This document shows positions 1 through 6,900 of a stretch of 10,289 nucleotides of DNA, one piece after another. The stretch lies in assembly GCA_905221605.1 (NCBI GenBank), contig CAJNDS010001714.1, forward strand, positions 1 through 10,289, read 5' to 3'. Below the pieces are notes generated by a model. It saw only the letters and a program-made list of their open reading frames with translations, had not been told where the DNA came from and made no database searches. A program made the position numbers and the translations under genes. This stretch comes from Symbiodinium natans. Taxonomy: Eukaryota; Sar; Dinophyceae; Suessiales; Symbiodiniaceae. The first letter of the stretch is position 1, and each line of letters begins with the position of its first letter.

Positions 1-48
1 TCCCCCACTCCCCCACTCCCCCACTCCCCCAATCCCCCAATCCCCCAC
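1..48. repeat. C-rich 8-bp minisatellite
   Basis: Six back-to-back 8-mers of the form TCCCCCAC or TCCCCCAA start at the first base, so the array probably continues to the left of the window. The complementary strand is a run of G5 tracts with quadruplex potential. A short G-rich version of similar composition recurs on the plus strand at 261-277, just after the strand-switch spacer. No coding content is seen. Confidence 0.9.
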
Positions 49-98
49 AGGCCCAAAACCAGGCCAAAAACCCTAGGCCCAAAACCCTAGGCCCAAAA
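49..98 (-). repeat. 14-bp telomere-variant repeat, C-strand orientation
   Basis: Three to four imperfect units of GGCCCAAAACCCTA, the reverse complement of the 14-mer that fills 278-670. The unit resembles a telomeric CCCTAAA repeat interrupted by a CCCAAAA/GGCC segment. The first unit is damaged (CCAGGCCAAAAA). The block passes directly into CCCTAAA repeats, which suggests that it arose from telomeric sequence. Confidence 0.85.
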
Positions 99-224
99 CC
101 CTAAACCCTAAACCCTAAACCCTAAACCCTAAACCCTACACCCTACACCCTAAACCCTAAACCCTAAACCCTAAACCCGAAACCCTAAACCCAAAACCCT
201 AAACCCTAAACCCTAAACCCTAAA
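99..224 (-). repeat. Telomere-type CCCTAAA array (C-strand)
   Basis: About 18 units of CCCTAAA on the plus strand, with a few variants (CCCTACA, CCCGAAA, CCCAAAA). This is the plant/alga/dinoflagellate-type telomeric heptamer. It is the only block in the window in this orientation; the four later arrays read TTTAGGG on the plus strand. Flanking sequence on both sides shows that it is interstitial here and not a chromosome end. Confidence 0.95.
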
Positions 225-277
225 TAGCGCTATAAAACATATTTTACGACAAGAACAACGGGAGTGGGGGAGCGGGG
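225..277. other. Strand-switch spacer between C-strand and G-strand telomeric blocks
   Basis: Positions 225-260 are AT-rich non-repeat sequence with an AGCGCT palindrome (226-231) and a TATAAAA string (231-237). Positions 261-277 are a G-rich stub complementary in character to the C-rich minisatellite at 1-48. The spacer separates CCCTAAA on its left from the G-strand 14-mer array on its right, so the telomeric strands point outward from it. The TATA-like string may be chance in an AT-rich stretch; no transcript is evident. Confidence 0.7.
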
Positions 278-670
278 AGGGTTTTGGGCCTAGGGTTTTG
301 GGCCTAGGGTTTTGGGCCTAGGGTTTTGGGCCTAGGGTTTTGGGCCTAGGGTTTTGGGCCTAGGGTTTTGGGCCTAGGGTTTTGGACCTCGGGTTTTGGG
401 CCTAGGGTGTTGGGCCTAGGGTTTTGGGCCTAGGATTTTGGGCCTAGGGTTTTGGGCCTAGGGTTAGGCCTAGGGTTTTGGGTCTAGGGTTTTGGGCCTA
501 GGTTTTGGGCCTAGGGTTTTGGGCCGAGGGTTTTGGGCCTAGGGTTTTGGGTCTAGGTTTTTGGGCCTAGGGTTTTGGGCCTAGGGTTTTGGGCCTAGGG
601 TTTTGGGTGTAAGGGTTTTGGGCTGAAGGGGTTTGGGCCTAAGGGTTTTGGGCCTAGGTTTTTAGGCCTA
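278..670 (+). repeat. 14-bp telomere-variant tandem array (AGGGTTTTGGGCCT)
   Basis: About 27 to 28 tandem units of AGGGTTTTGGGCCT, with scattered variants such as GGACCTC, GGTCTAGG and GGTGTAAGG, and some length changes. Each unit holds two G3 tracts plus a GGCC and, across the junction, a CCTAGG palindrome, so quadruplexes and hairpins are both possible on the G strand. Units decay toward the right end and merge into plain TTTAGGG at about 671. The same unit appears inverted at 49-98. Confidence 0.93.
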
Positions 671-1121
671 GGGTTTAGGGTTTAGGGTTTAGGGTTTAGG
701 GTTTAGGGTTTAGGGTTTAGGGTTTAGGGTTTAGGGTTTAGGGTTTAGGGTTTAGGGTTTAGGGTTTAGGGGTTAGGGTTAGGTTTAGTATAGGGTTAGG
801 GTTTAGGGTGTTTAGGGGGTTAGGGTTTAGGGTTTAGTGGTTTTAGGGTTAGGGCTTAGGGTTTAGGGTTTGGGTTTAATGGTTTAGGGTTTTAGGGTTT
901 AGGGTTTAGGGTTTAGGGTTTTTAGGTTAGGATTTAGGGTTTTAGGGCTTGGGTCCCGGGTTTAGTGTTTAAGGGGTTAGTGTTTAGGTTTTAGGGTTTA
1001 GGGTTTGGGTTTAGGTTATATGGGTTTCGGGTTTAGGGTTTAGGGTTTAGGGTTTAGGGTTTAGGGTTTAGGGTTTAGGGTTTAGGGTTTAGGGTTTAGG
1101 GTTTAGGGTTTAGGGTTTAGG
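671..1121 (+). repeat. Interstitial TTTAGGG array, degenerate in the middle
   Basis: Near-perfect TTTAGGG heptamers at about 671-768, then a decayed section at about 769-1026 (GGGTTAGG, TTTTAGGG, GGGCTTGGG, GGTCCCGGG and similar), then perfect heptamers again to 1121. The decayed centre flanked by clean ends suggests that the outer parts were homogenised or added more recently than the middle. Confidence 0.95.
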
Positions 1122-1253
1122 GAGCTGTAAGTAAATTGAACCTATGGACCTAAAAGGGGTTTAAGTAAATTGAAGAAATATGAAAGGAGAAAGAGTTCAG
1201 GACAAACCAAAAAAGATACCAACTTCACTGGCGCAGTTAGCGCAGCTCTAAAA
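1122..1253. other. Unique island between two TTTAGGG arrays
   Basis: This 132-bp AT-rich, non-telomeric stretch has abrupt borders. It holds two copies of a TAAGTAAATTGAA motif (1128-1140 and 1162-1174). The second, in its longer form GTTTAAGTAAATTGAA (1159-1174), recurs exactly at 7558-7573. Near its right edge, TGGCGCAGTTAG (1229-1240) followed by CGCAG resembles the A box and D arm of a tRNA, but no anticodon arm, B box or acceptor stem follows. No reading frame of note is present. Confidence 0.75.
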
Positions 1254-1482
1254 TTTAGGGTTTAGGGTTTAGGGTTTAGGGTTTAGGGTTTAGGGTTTAG
1301 GGTTTAGGGTTTAGGGTTTAGGGTTTAGGGTTTAGGGTTTAGGGGGTTTAGGGTTTAGGGTTTAGGGTTTAGGGTTTAGGGTTTAGGGTTTAGGGTTTAG
1401 GGTTTAGGGTTTAGGGTTTAGGGTTTAGGGTTTAGGGTTTAGGGTTTAGGGTTTAGGGTTTAGGGTTTAGGGTTTAGGGTTT
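1254..1482 (+). repeat. Interstitial TTTAGGG array
   Basis: About 32 nearly perfect TTTAGGG heptamers, with one unit expanded to GGGGG near 1342-1347. The array ends in TATAGAAATTGTAT. The 13-mer ATAGAAATTGTAT at this edge (1483-1495) recurs as its reverse complement at 7708-7720, close to the left edge of the next telomeric array. Confidence 0.96.
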
Positions 1483-1522
1483 ATAGAAATTGTATAGGGT
1501 TTGGGTCCCAAAAACTCCTTTG

Positions 1523-1890
1523 GCACCGGCCAACCTTTTCTTCATAGATTGAGATAAAAAGGTTGGCCGATAGTCACTAAACTCATGGGGCAGCTTCTTT
1601 TCACCGGCCAACCTTTTGCTCTTGTTTTAGTACAGCAAGGTTGGCCGGTGCCAAAAACGCGCTTTTTCACCGGCCAACCTGTTCTCTTTAAAAAAAGAGC
1701 AAAAGGTTGGCCGGTGAAAGTAGCTGACACAAGGTTGGCCGGTGAAAAAAACGTGCTTTTTCACCGGCCAACCCGCCCTGCTCTCTTCAAAAAGAGCAGA
1801 AAAGGTTGGCCGGTGAAAAAAAACGTGTTTTTTCACCGGCCAACCCGCCCTGCTCTCTTCAAAAAGAGCAGAAAAGGTTGGCCGGCGAAA
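1523..1890. repeat. Array of alternating inverted repeats (GGTTGGCCGGTG / CACCGGCCAACC)
   Basis: Arms of CACCGGCCAACC and their reverse complement alternate, so each arm can pair with the neighbour on either side. Arm pairs seen: 1527-1539/1557-1569 (13 bp), 1602-1615/1637-1650 (14 bp), 1665-1679/1705-1719 (15 bp), 1733-1749/1757-1773 (17 bp), 1757-1773/1804-1820 (17 bp), 1804-1820/1829-1845 (17 bp), and 1831-1845/1876-1890 with one mismatch. The two long spacers carry a nested stem CTGCTCT/AGAGCAG (1778-1784/1793-1799 and 1850-1856/1865-1871) with an A-rich loop. The right part is also a 71-72 bp direct tandem repeat (GGTTGG at 1733, 1804 and 1876). Open frames across it on both strands only translate the repeat into Gly-Gln-Pro or Gly-Trp-Pro strings. 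I read the array as a structural or foldback repeat, possibly transcribed; its function is unknown. Confidence 0.92.
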
Positions 1891-1904
1891 GAGGCTGACT
1901 CATG

Positions 1905-2460
1905 AGCCAGGGCTGAATTTGGAGCTTTAGTTAGGGCCCGGGCTTGACTTGGGGGCGCCCCAGGCTATTTTGGAACCTGATTTGAGGTAATTTGGGGTGA
2001 CCTAGTTCTTCTGCACCTTAATTTCGAATTCAATTTGGGGCCTACTGAGGCTTAAATTGGAGCTTAATTTAGAACTTCATTTGAGGTCCCGACGAAGCCT
2101 AGTTTGGAGCATCATTTGGGCCTTCTGCTCCTTGATTTGAGGCTCCGGGGAGTTGGGCCTCCGGGGCCTGAATTGGCGCTTCCCGGAATTTCGTTTGGGT
2201 CCTAATTTGGGTCCTAATTTTTCTGTGCCTTCTGGAGCTTCTCTTGAAGCCTAATTTAGGATCTTTCAAACTTCATTTGGGGCTTGGGGCTTGTTGATTT
2301 GGAACCTGATTTGGGGCTTCCTGTTTGCCGGGGTGTAAGTTGAGCAGGGCCTGATTTAAGCCTCCAGAAGTTTGTGCCGGAAAGGCGGGAGGGTTTTGGA
2401 GGTGTTTGGGGGGGAGAAGTCTGCGGGGGTTTGAGTTTTGGCTTTGGGGCCTGCTCTTGA
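1905..2460. repeat. Degenerate short-motif repeat field (ATTTGGGGCTT-like)
   Basis: This gene-free stretch is made of loosely repeated 10-25 bp phrases such as CTAATTTGGGTC, CCTGATTTGGGGCTTCC, GGAGCTTAATTTAGAAC and CTTCATTTGGGGC. One phrase (GGTCCTAATTT) is tandemly duplicated near 2207-2221. The GGAGCTTAATTT phrase resembles the reverse complement of the 20-bp unit at 7236-7354, so the field may be an old, decayed relative of that repeat. The plus strand is G/T-rich. Short minus-strand frames here are Pro/Ser/Gln-rich and look non-coding. Confidence 0.55.
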
Positions 2461-2471
2461 TTGAAGTTTTG

Positions 2472-2498
2472 GTCAACAGTACGGCGGGCACTGTTGAC
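2472..2498. repeat. Perfect 9-bp inverted repeat downstream of the gene
   Basis: GTCAACAGT (2472-2480) and ACTGTTGAC (2490-2498) are perfect reverse complements around a 9-nt, GC-rich spacer. The element lies about 150 bp beyond the stop codon of the minus-strand gene, where a transcript could fold into this hairpin. There is no run of T after the stem on the relevant strand, and dinoflagellate 3' ends are not known to use such a signal, so a terminator role is not claimed. Confidence 0.6.
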
Positions 2499-2649
2499 TA
2501 CAGGCGAACTAATTTTTCTCCATGTGAAAGTCAGCGACCGTGCTTCTGCGTAACCAGTCCATGAACCTGTACAAGAGCATGCAAATTGGCCTGGGCCAGT
2601 GCTCGGCTGCACTGTGAGTCACGTGCCACAAGCGTTCGGGAAGCAAGGA

Positions 2650-3858
2650 TCAGAAAGGGACCACGGCGTAGGTTGTGTAAATTTGCACGGTATGTTGCAT
2701 GTTCCCTATCAAGGCAGGCCCCCTCCGGAAAGCATCTAGCAAGTACACTCTGTCTTCAAAAGATTTCAGAGCAGTCCAATAATCGTAGAAACGGGAATTC
2801 TCTGTGGTGCTGCGGATCTGCAGCAGGCTTATGGCTCCTGTTGGCCAGGCGCTGTATTCGCGCAAGAGTTGCAACTTGAAGCCAAGCCTCTCCAACATGT
2901 TGCCTACACACAGCGGCGAGAATATCACACCGTTGCGTATAGAGTCCCACTCGTGGACATACTCTTCTTGCTCAATGGAGTATTCCACTCTGCCAAAAGC
3001 ATTGTTGATGGAAACCTTGGCACTCTGAAGCTGCTTCGTTTTGAACCTTTTGCGGTCGTCGAAGCTTTCGAAGTACAGAGTATCTCCGGCAAGAGTCAGA
3101 AAGCACCACCTTGGTTGGCACAGGTGTGCCGCCCCACTCGAGAGAGGTACCTGAATGCCGGCTTGCAGTATACCTTCTTCCATAGCCCACTTCCAGCCAG
3201 ACTTACGGAAAGGAGGCCCTGCCGCCATCGATGCCAAGTACTTTGCCTTCAGGGTACGTCGAGCTTTCCACCATTCACGGCGCAAGGCCCTTGCAACAGT
3301 GTGCTTGCCACGCCAATGTGTGCGGCACTTGCGCTTCATCTTGACATTGGTGAAGGGCTCCTTCTTGCGATAGTGCACGTACGTCCAATGCAGACGAAAG
3401 TCGCGATTGCCTTGGCGCCACCGAGCAGCGGCTTTCAAATACTTTTGACTGCCTTCGCTGATGCCTGGACTGGCAGCAGGGATTGGCCGGCCCATCACGA
3501 AATGCTTCAGGCGTTGCTTCTTCTTGTGGAGCCAACTCGTCCGCAACTCGAACTTGCTTTCTTCTCCTGCCCTTGTGCGAAGAAGACACTGCTCGTTAGT
3601 AGATAACGCGCAGAGCGAACCCAAGTCAAAGGCAGCTTGGTACACCGGCGACTTGATGCGTCGCCAATGTTTGAGGAGCCTTTGCAAGTTCCCTTTGCCT
3701 ACACGGGAAGAGAGCGCCCGCTGCAAAGTGTCTACGCAGCACAGCACGCAGCGTGTTCCGGTGGGCTGGGCGGGTCCACCACGCCCGTCCTGCGCAAACA
3801 GACACGGTCTGGCTGCGCCGCCCGCAGGATCCTCCAAGCCAGCGCAATACTTCGGCAT
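2650..3858 (-). CDS. Orphan protein with N-terminal Cys cluster and weak PH-like segment (402 aa)
   Basis: An intronless frame of 402 codons ends in TGA at 2650-2652. I chose the ATG at 3856-3858 because it is the first ATG after an in-frame TAG (3889-3891) and is preceded by GCCGCC, a strong Kozak match; the frame stays open a further nine codons upstream without an ATG. Visible segments: residues 1-45 are Cys/Gly/Pro-rich with C5, C19, C37, C40 and C41 (C-x13-C-x17-C-x2-C), a possible small zinc site, including GLEDPAGGAARPC and AQDGRGGPAQPTG. Residues about 46-95 look helical. Residues about 95-215 are strongly basic and Trp/Lys/Arg-rich (WLHKKKQRLKHF, RREWWKARRTLKAKY), suiting nucleic-acid or acidic-lipid contact. 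Residues about 249-292 (RWCFLTLAGDTLYF then DDRKRFKTKQL) resemble the first strands of a pleckstrin-homology domain. The PH C-terminal helix is not clear. No signal peptide or membrane span is evident. The N-terminal motif recalls predicted dinoflagellate proteins, but this is from memory. The function is unknown, and a decayed retrocopy with an intact frame cannot be excluded. Confidence 0.72.
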   Translation of the reverse strand: MPKYCAGLEDPAGGAARPCLFAQDGRGGPAQPTGTRCVLCCVDTLQRALSSRVGKGNLQRLLKHWRRIKSPVYQAAFDLGSLCALSTNEQCLLRTRAGEESKFELRTSWLHKKKQRLKHFVMGRPIPAASPGISEGSQKYLKAAARWRQGNRDFRLHWTYVHYRKKEPFTNVKMKRKCRTHWRGKHTVARALRREWWKARRTLKAKYLASMAAGPPFRKSGWKWAMEEGILQAGIQVPLSSGAAHLCQPRWCFLTLAGDTLYFESFDDRKRFKTKQLQSAKVSINNAFGRVEYSIEQEEYVHEWDSIRNGVIFSPLCVGNMLERLGFKLQLLREYSAWPTGAISLLQIRSTTENSRFYDYWTALKSFEDRVYLLDAFRRGPALIGNMQHTVQIYTTYAVVPF

Positions 3859-3930
3859 GGCGGCAAGCTGCAAGCTGCAAGACAACTTCTAGTTACCCGA
3901 CAATTGCCCCTTGTGATCTAGGTTTCTTAC
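3859..3930 (-). promoter_or_regulatory. 5' leader with candidate splice or trans-splice acceptors
   Basis: Reading the minus strand toward the ATG, the leader contains TTGTCTTGCAG ending at 3875 and a second CTTGCAG ending at 3868, followed by CTTGCCGCC and the start codon. Either CAG could be a trans-splice acceptor for a spliced leader. A GTAAGAAACC string beginning at 3930 could alternatively be the donor of a 56-nt 5'-UTR intron (3930 to 3875). Both readings are inference; no promoter element is recognised. Confidence 0.35.
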
Positions 3931-3964
3931 AAGTGGGCACGTGGTATGATCCGTGTGCTGTTGA

Positions 3965-3984
3965 CTTGAGCAAAAGTTCTGCGG
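3965..3984 (-). other. Candidate relict dinoflagellate spliced leader
   Basis: The minus strand reads CCGCAGAACTTTTGCTCAAG. By eye this matches about 16 of the last 21 positions of the 22-nt dinoflagellate spliced leader (core CCATTTTGGCTCAAG), with one missing G and four substitutions. It ends exactly in GCTCAAG, has the gene's orientation, and lies about 106 nt upstream of the ATG. Relict leaders upstream of intronless dinoflagellate genes are known marks of retroposed mRNA. Chance similarity is possible at this level of divergence. Confidence 0.4.
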
Positions 3985-4537
3985 CGCGTGCAAGTGGCCT
4001 GCTGCTACTCAGTAGGCCCAACATGAACCTAGAAGCTCCGTCGGCTGCTGGATTCCCTCTTCATATAGGTGGAATTGGTCATTTCTTGAAGCTGGGACCT
4101 TCATATAGGTGGAATTGGTCATTTCCTGAAGCTGGGACCTTCATATCGGTGGAATTGGTCATTTCCTGAGGCTGGGACTTTCATATAGGTGGAATTGGTC
4201 ATTTCCTGAGGCTGGGACCTTCATATAGGTGGGATTGGTCATTTCCTGAGGCTGGGACCTTCATATAGGCGGAATTGGTCAATTCCTGATGCTGGACCTT
4301 CATTTAGGTGGAATTGGTCATTTCCTGAGGCTGGGACCTTCATATAGGCAGAATTAATCATTTCCTGAAACTGGGACCTTCATAGGTGGAATTGGTCATT
4401 TCCTGAGGCTGGGACCTTCATATAGGTGGAACTGGTCATTTCCTGAGGCTGGGACCTTCATACAGGTGGAATTGGTCATTTCCTGAGGTTGGGACCTTCA
4501 GAAAGGTGGAATTGGTCATTTCCTGAGGCTGGGACCT

Positions 4538-4970
4538 TCATATAGGTGGAATTGGTCATTTCTTGAAGCTGGGACCTTCCTCTAGGTGGAATTGATCATT
4601 TGCTGAAGCTGGGACCTTCATATCGGTGGAATTGGTCATTTCCTGAGGCTGGGACTTTCATATAAGTGGAATTTGTCATTTCCTGAGGCTGGGACCTTCA
4701 TATAAGTGGAATTGGTCATTTCCTGAGGCTGGGACCTTCATATAGCTAGAATTGGTTATTTCCTGAGGCTGGGACCTTCATATAGGCAGACTTGGTCATT
4801 TCGTGAGGCTGGGACTTTCATATAGGTGGAATTGGTCATTTACTGAGGTTGGGACCTTCATATAGGCGGAATTGGTCATTTCCTGAAGCTGGGACCTTCA
4901 TATAGGTGGAATTGGTCATTTCCTGAGGCTGGGACCTTCATATAGGTGGAATTGGTCATGTCCTGAGGCT
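4538..4970. repeat. Higher-order block A of the 40-bp satellite
   Basis: A run of about 11 units carries a distinctive series of variants: TCTTGAAG, then TGCTGAAG, TATCGGTGG with GGGACTTT, TATAGCTAGA with GGTTATT, TATAGGCAGA, TTTACTGAGG, TATAGGCGGA, and GGTCATGTCC. The same series in the same order recurs at 6428-6900, offset by 1890 bp at the start and 1930 bp after one extra unit. This shows that a multi-unit segment was duplicated after the variants had arisen. Confidence 0.85.
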
Positions 4971-6427
4971 GGTGGAATTGGTCATTTCCTGAGGCTGGGA
5001 CCTTCATGTAGGCCGAATTGGTCATTTCCTGAGGCTGGGACCTTCATATAGGCGGAATTGGTCATTTCCTGAGGCTGGGACTTTCATATAAGTGGAATTG
5101 GTCATTTCCTGAGGCTGGGACCTTCATATAGGTGGAATTGGTCATTTCCTGAAGCTGGGACCTTCATATATGTGGAATTGGTCATTTCCTGAGGCTGGGA
5201 CTTTTATATAGGTGGATTTGGTCATTTTCTGAGGCTGGGACCTTCAGATAATATAGGTGGCATTGGTCATTTCCTGACGCTGGGACCTTCATATAGGTGG
5301 AATTGGTCATTTCCTGAGGCTGGGACCTTCATTGGTTATTTCCTGAGGCTGGGACCTTCATATAGGTGGAATTGGTCATTTCCTGAGGCTGGGACCTTCA
5401 TATAGGTGGAATTGGTCATTTTTTGAGCCTGGGAGGTCATTTCCTGAGGCTGGGACCTTCATATAGGTGGAATTGGTCATTTCCTGGGACCTTCATAGGT
5501 GGAATTGGTCATTTCCTGAGGCTGGGACCTTCATATAGGTGGAATTGGTCATTTCCTGCGGCTGGGGCCTTCATATAGGTCATTCCCTGAGGTTGGGACG
5601 TTCATATAGGTGGAATTGGTCATTTCCTGAGGCTGAGACCTTCATCTAGGTGGAACTGGTCATTTCCTGTCATCTAGGTGGAACTGGTCATTTCCTGAGG
5701 TGGGGCCTTCATATAGGTGGAATTGGTCATTTCCTGAGGCTGGGACCTTCATATAGGTGGAATTGGTCATTTCCTGAGGCTGGGGACCTTCATATAGGTG
5801 GAATTGGTCATTTCCTGAAGCTGGGACCTTCATATCGGTGGAATTGGTCATTTCCTGAAGCTGGGACCTTCATATCCGTGGAATAGTTGCATTTCCTGAG
5901 GCTGGGACCTTCATATAGGTGGATTTGGTCATTTCCTGAGGCTGGGACCTTCAGATAATATAGGTGGCGTTGGTCATTTCCTGAGGCTGCGACCTTCATA
6001 TAGGTGGAATTGGTCATTTCCTGAGGCTGGGACCTTCATATAGGTGGAATTGGTCATTTCCTGAGGCTGGGACCTTCATTTAGGTGGAATTAGTCATTTC
6101 CTGAGGCTGGGACCTTCATATAGGTGGAACTGGTCATTTCCTGAGGCTGGTACCTTCATATAAGTGGAATTGGTCATTTCCTGAGGCTGGGACCTTCATA
6201 TAGGTGGAATTGGTCATTTCCTGAGGCTGGGGACCTTCATATAGCTGGAATTGGTCATTTCCTGAAGCTGGGGACCATCATATAGGCGGAATTGGTCATT
6301 TCCTGAGGCTGGGATATAGGTGGAACTGGTCATTTCCTGAGGCTGGGACCTTCATATACAATTGGTCATTTCCTGAGGTTGGGACCTTCATATAGGTGGA
6401 ATTGGTCATTTCCTGAGGCTGGGACCT

Positions 6428-6900
6428 TCATATAGGTGGAATTGGTCATTTCTTGAAGCTGGGACCTTCATATAGGTGGAATTGGTCATTTCCTGAAGCT
6501 GGGACCTTCATATTGGTGGAATTGGTCATTTCCTGAGGCTGGGACTTTCATATAGGTGGAATTGGTCATTTCCTGAGGCTGGGACCTTCATATAACTGGA
6601 ATTGGTCATTTCCTGAGGCTGGGACCTTCATATAGCTAGAATTGGTTATTTCCTGAGGCTGGGACCTTCATATAGCTAGAATTGGTTATTTCCTGAGGCT
6701 GGGACCTTCATATAGGCAGAATTGGTCACTTCCTGAGGCTGGGACTTTCATATAGGTGGAATTGGTCATTTACTGAGGCTGGGACCTTCATATAGGCGGA
6801 CTTGGTCATTTCCTGAAGCTGGGACCTTCATATAGGTGGAATTGGTCATTTCCTGAGGCTGGGACCTTCATATAGGTGGAATTGGTCATGTCCTGAGGCT
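6428..6900. repeat. Higher-order block B, duplicate of block A with one extra unit
   Basis: This block repeats the ordered variant series of 4538-4970. It contains a tandem doubling of the TATAGCTAGA/GGTTATT unit (6631 and 6671), which explains why the offset shifts from 1890 to 1930 bp. The first part of the series (TCTTGAAG, CCTGAAG, TAT(C/T)GGTGG, GGGACTTT) also appears at the very start of the array (4061-4190), giving a third partial copy. Confidence 0.85.

Noticed and set aside
1229-1253. Complete tRNA gene
   Set aside because: Only an A-box/D-arm-like string is present. There is no anticodon loop, T arm or acceptor stem before the telomeric repeat begins.
1585-1905. Plus-strand frame of 106 codons, and overlapping minus-strand frames, through the hairpin array
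   Set aside because: The translations are only Gly-Gln-Pro, Gly-Trp-Pro and His-Arg-Pro strings produced by the inverted repeat on both strands; there is no independent protein character.
2869-3606. Plus-strand 245-codon frame antisense to the gene
   Set aside because: It begins with TTG, overlaps the minus-strand gene completely, and lacks the domain-like character and start context of that gene. It is an antisense shadow.
3859-3885. N-terminal extension of the gene to a TTG codon at 3885
   Set aside because: A non-ATG start is unlikely in a eukaryote, and the ATG at 3858 has a strong GCCGCC context. The extension overlaps likely leader or acceptor sequence.
2491-3966. CTGTTGACT occurring on both sides of the gene as a possible target-site duplication
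   Set aside because: The right copy (3958-3966) lies inside the inferred transcript, gene-proximal of the relict spliced leader and not outside it. A 9-bp match over this distance can be chance.
5650-6017. Short frames of repeated HIGGIGHFLRLGPSYRWNWSFPEAG-like peptide in the satellite
   Set aside because: The 40-bp period shifts frame each unit, indels break the frames, and equally repetitive frames occur on the other strand.
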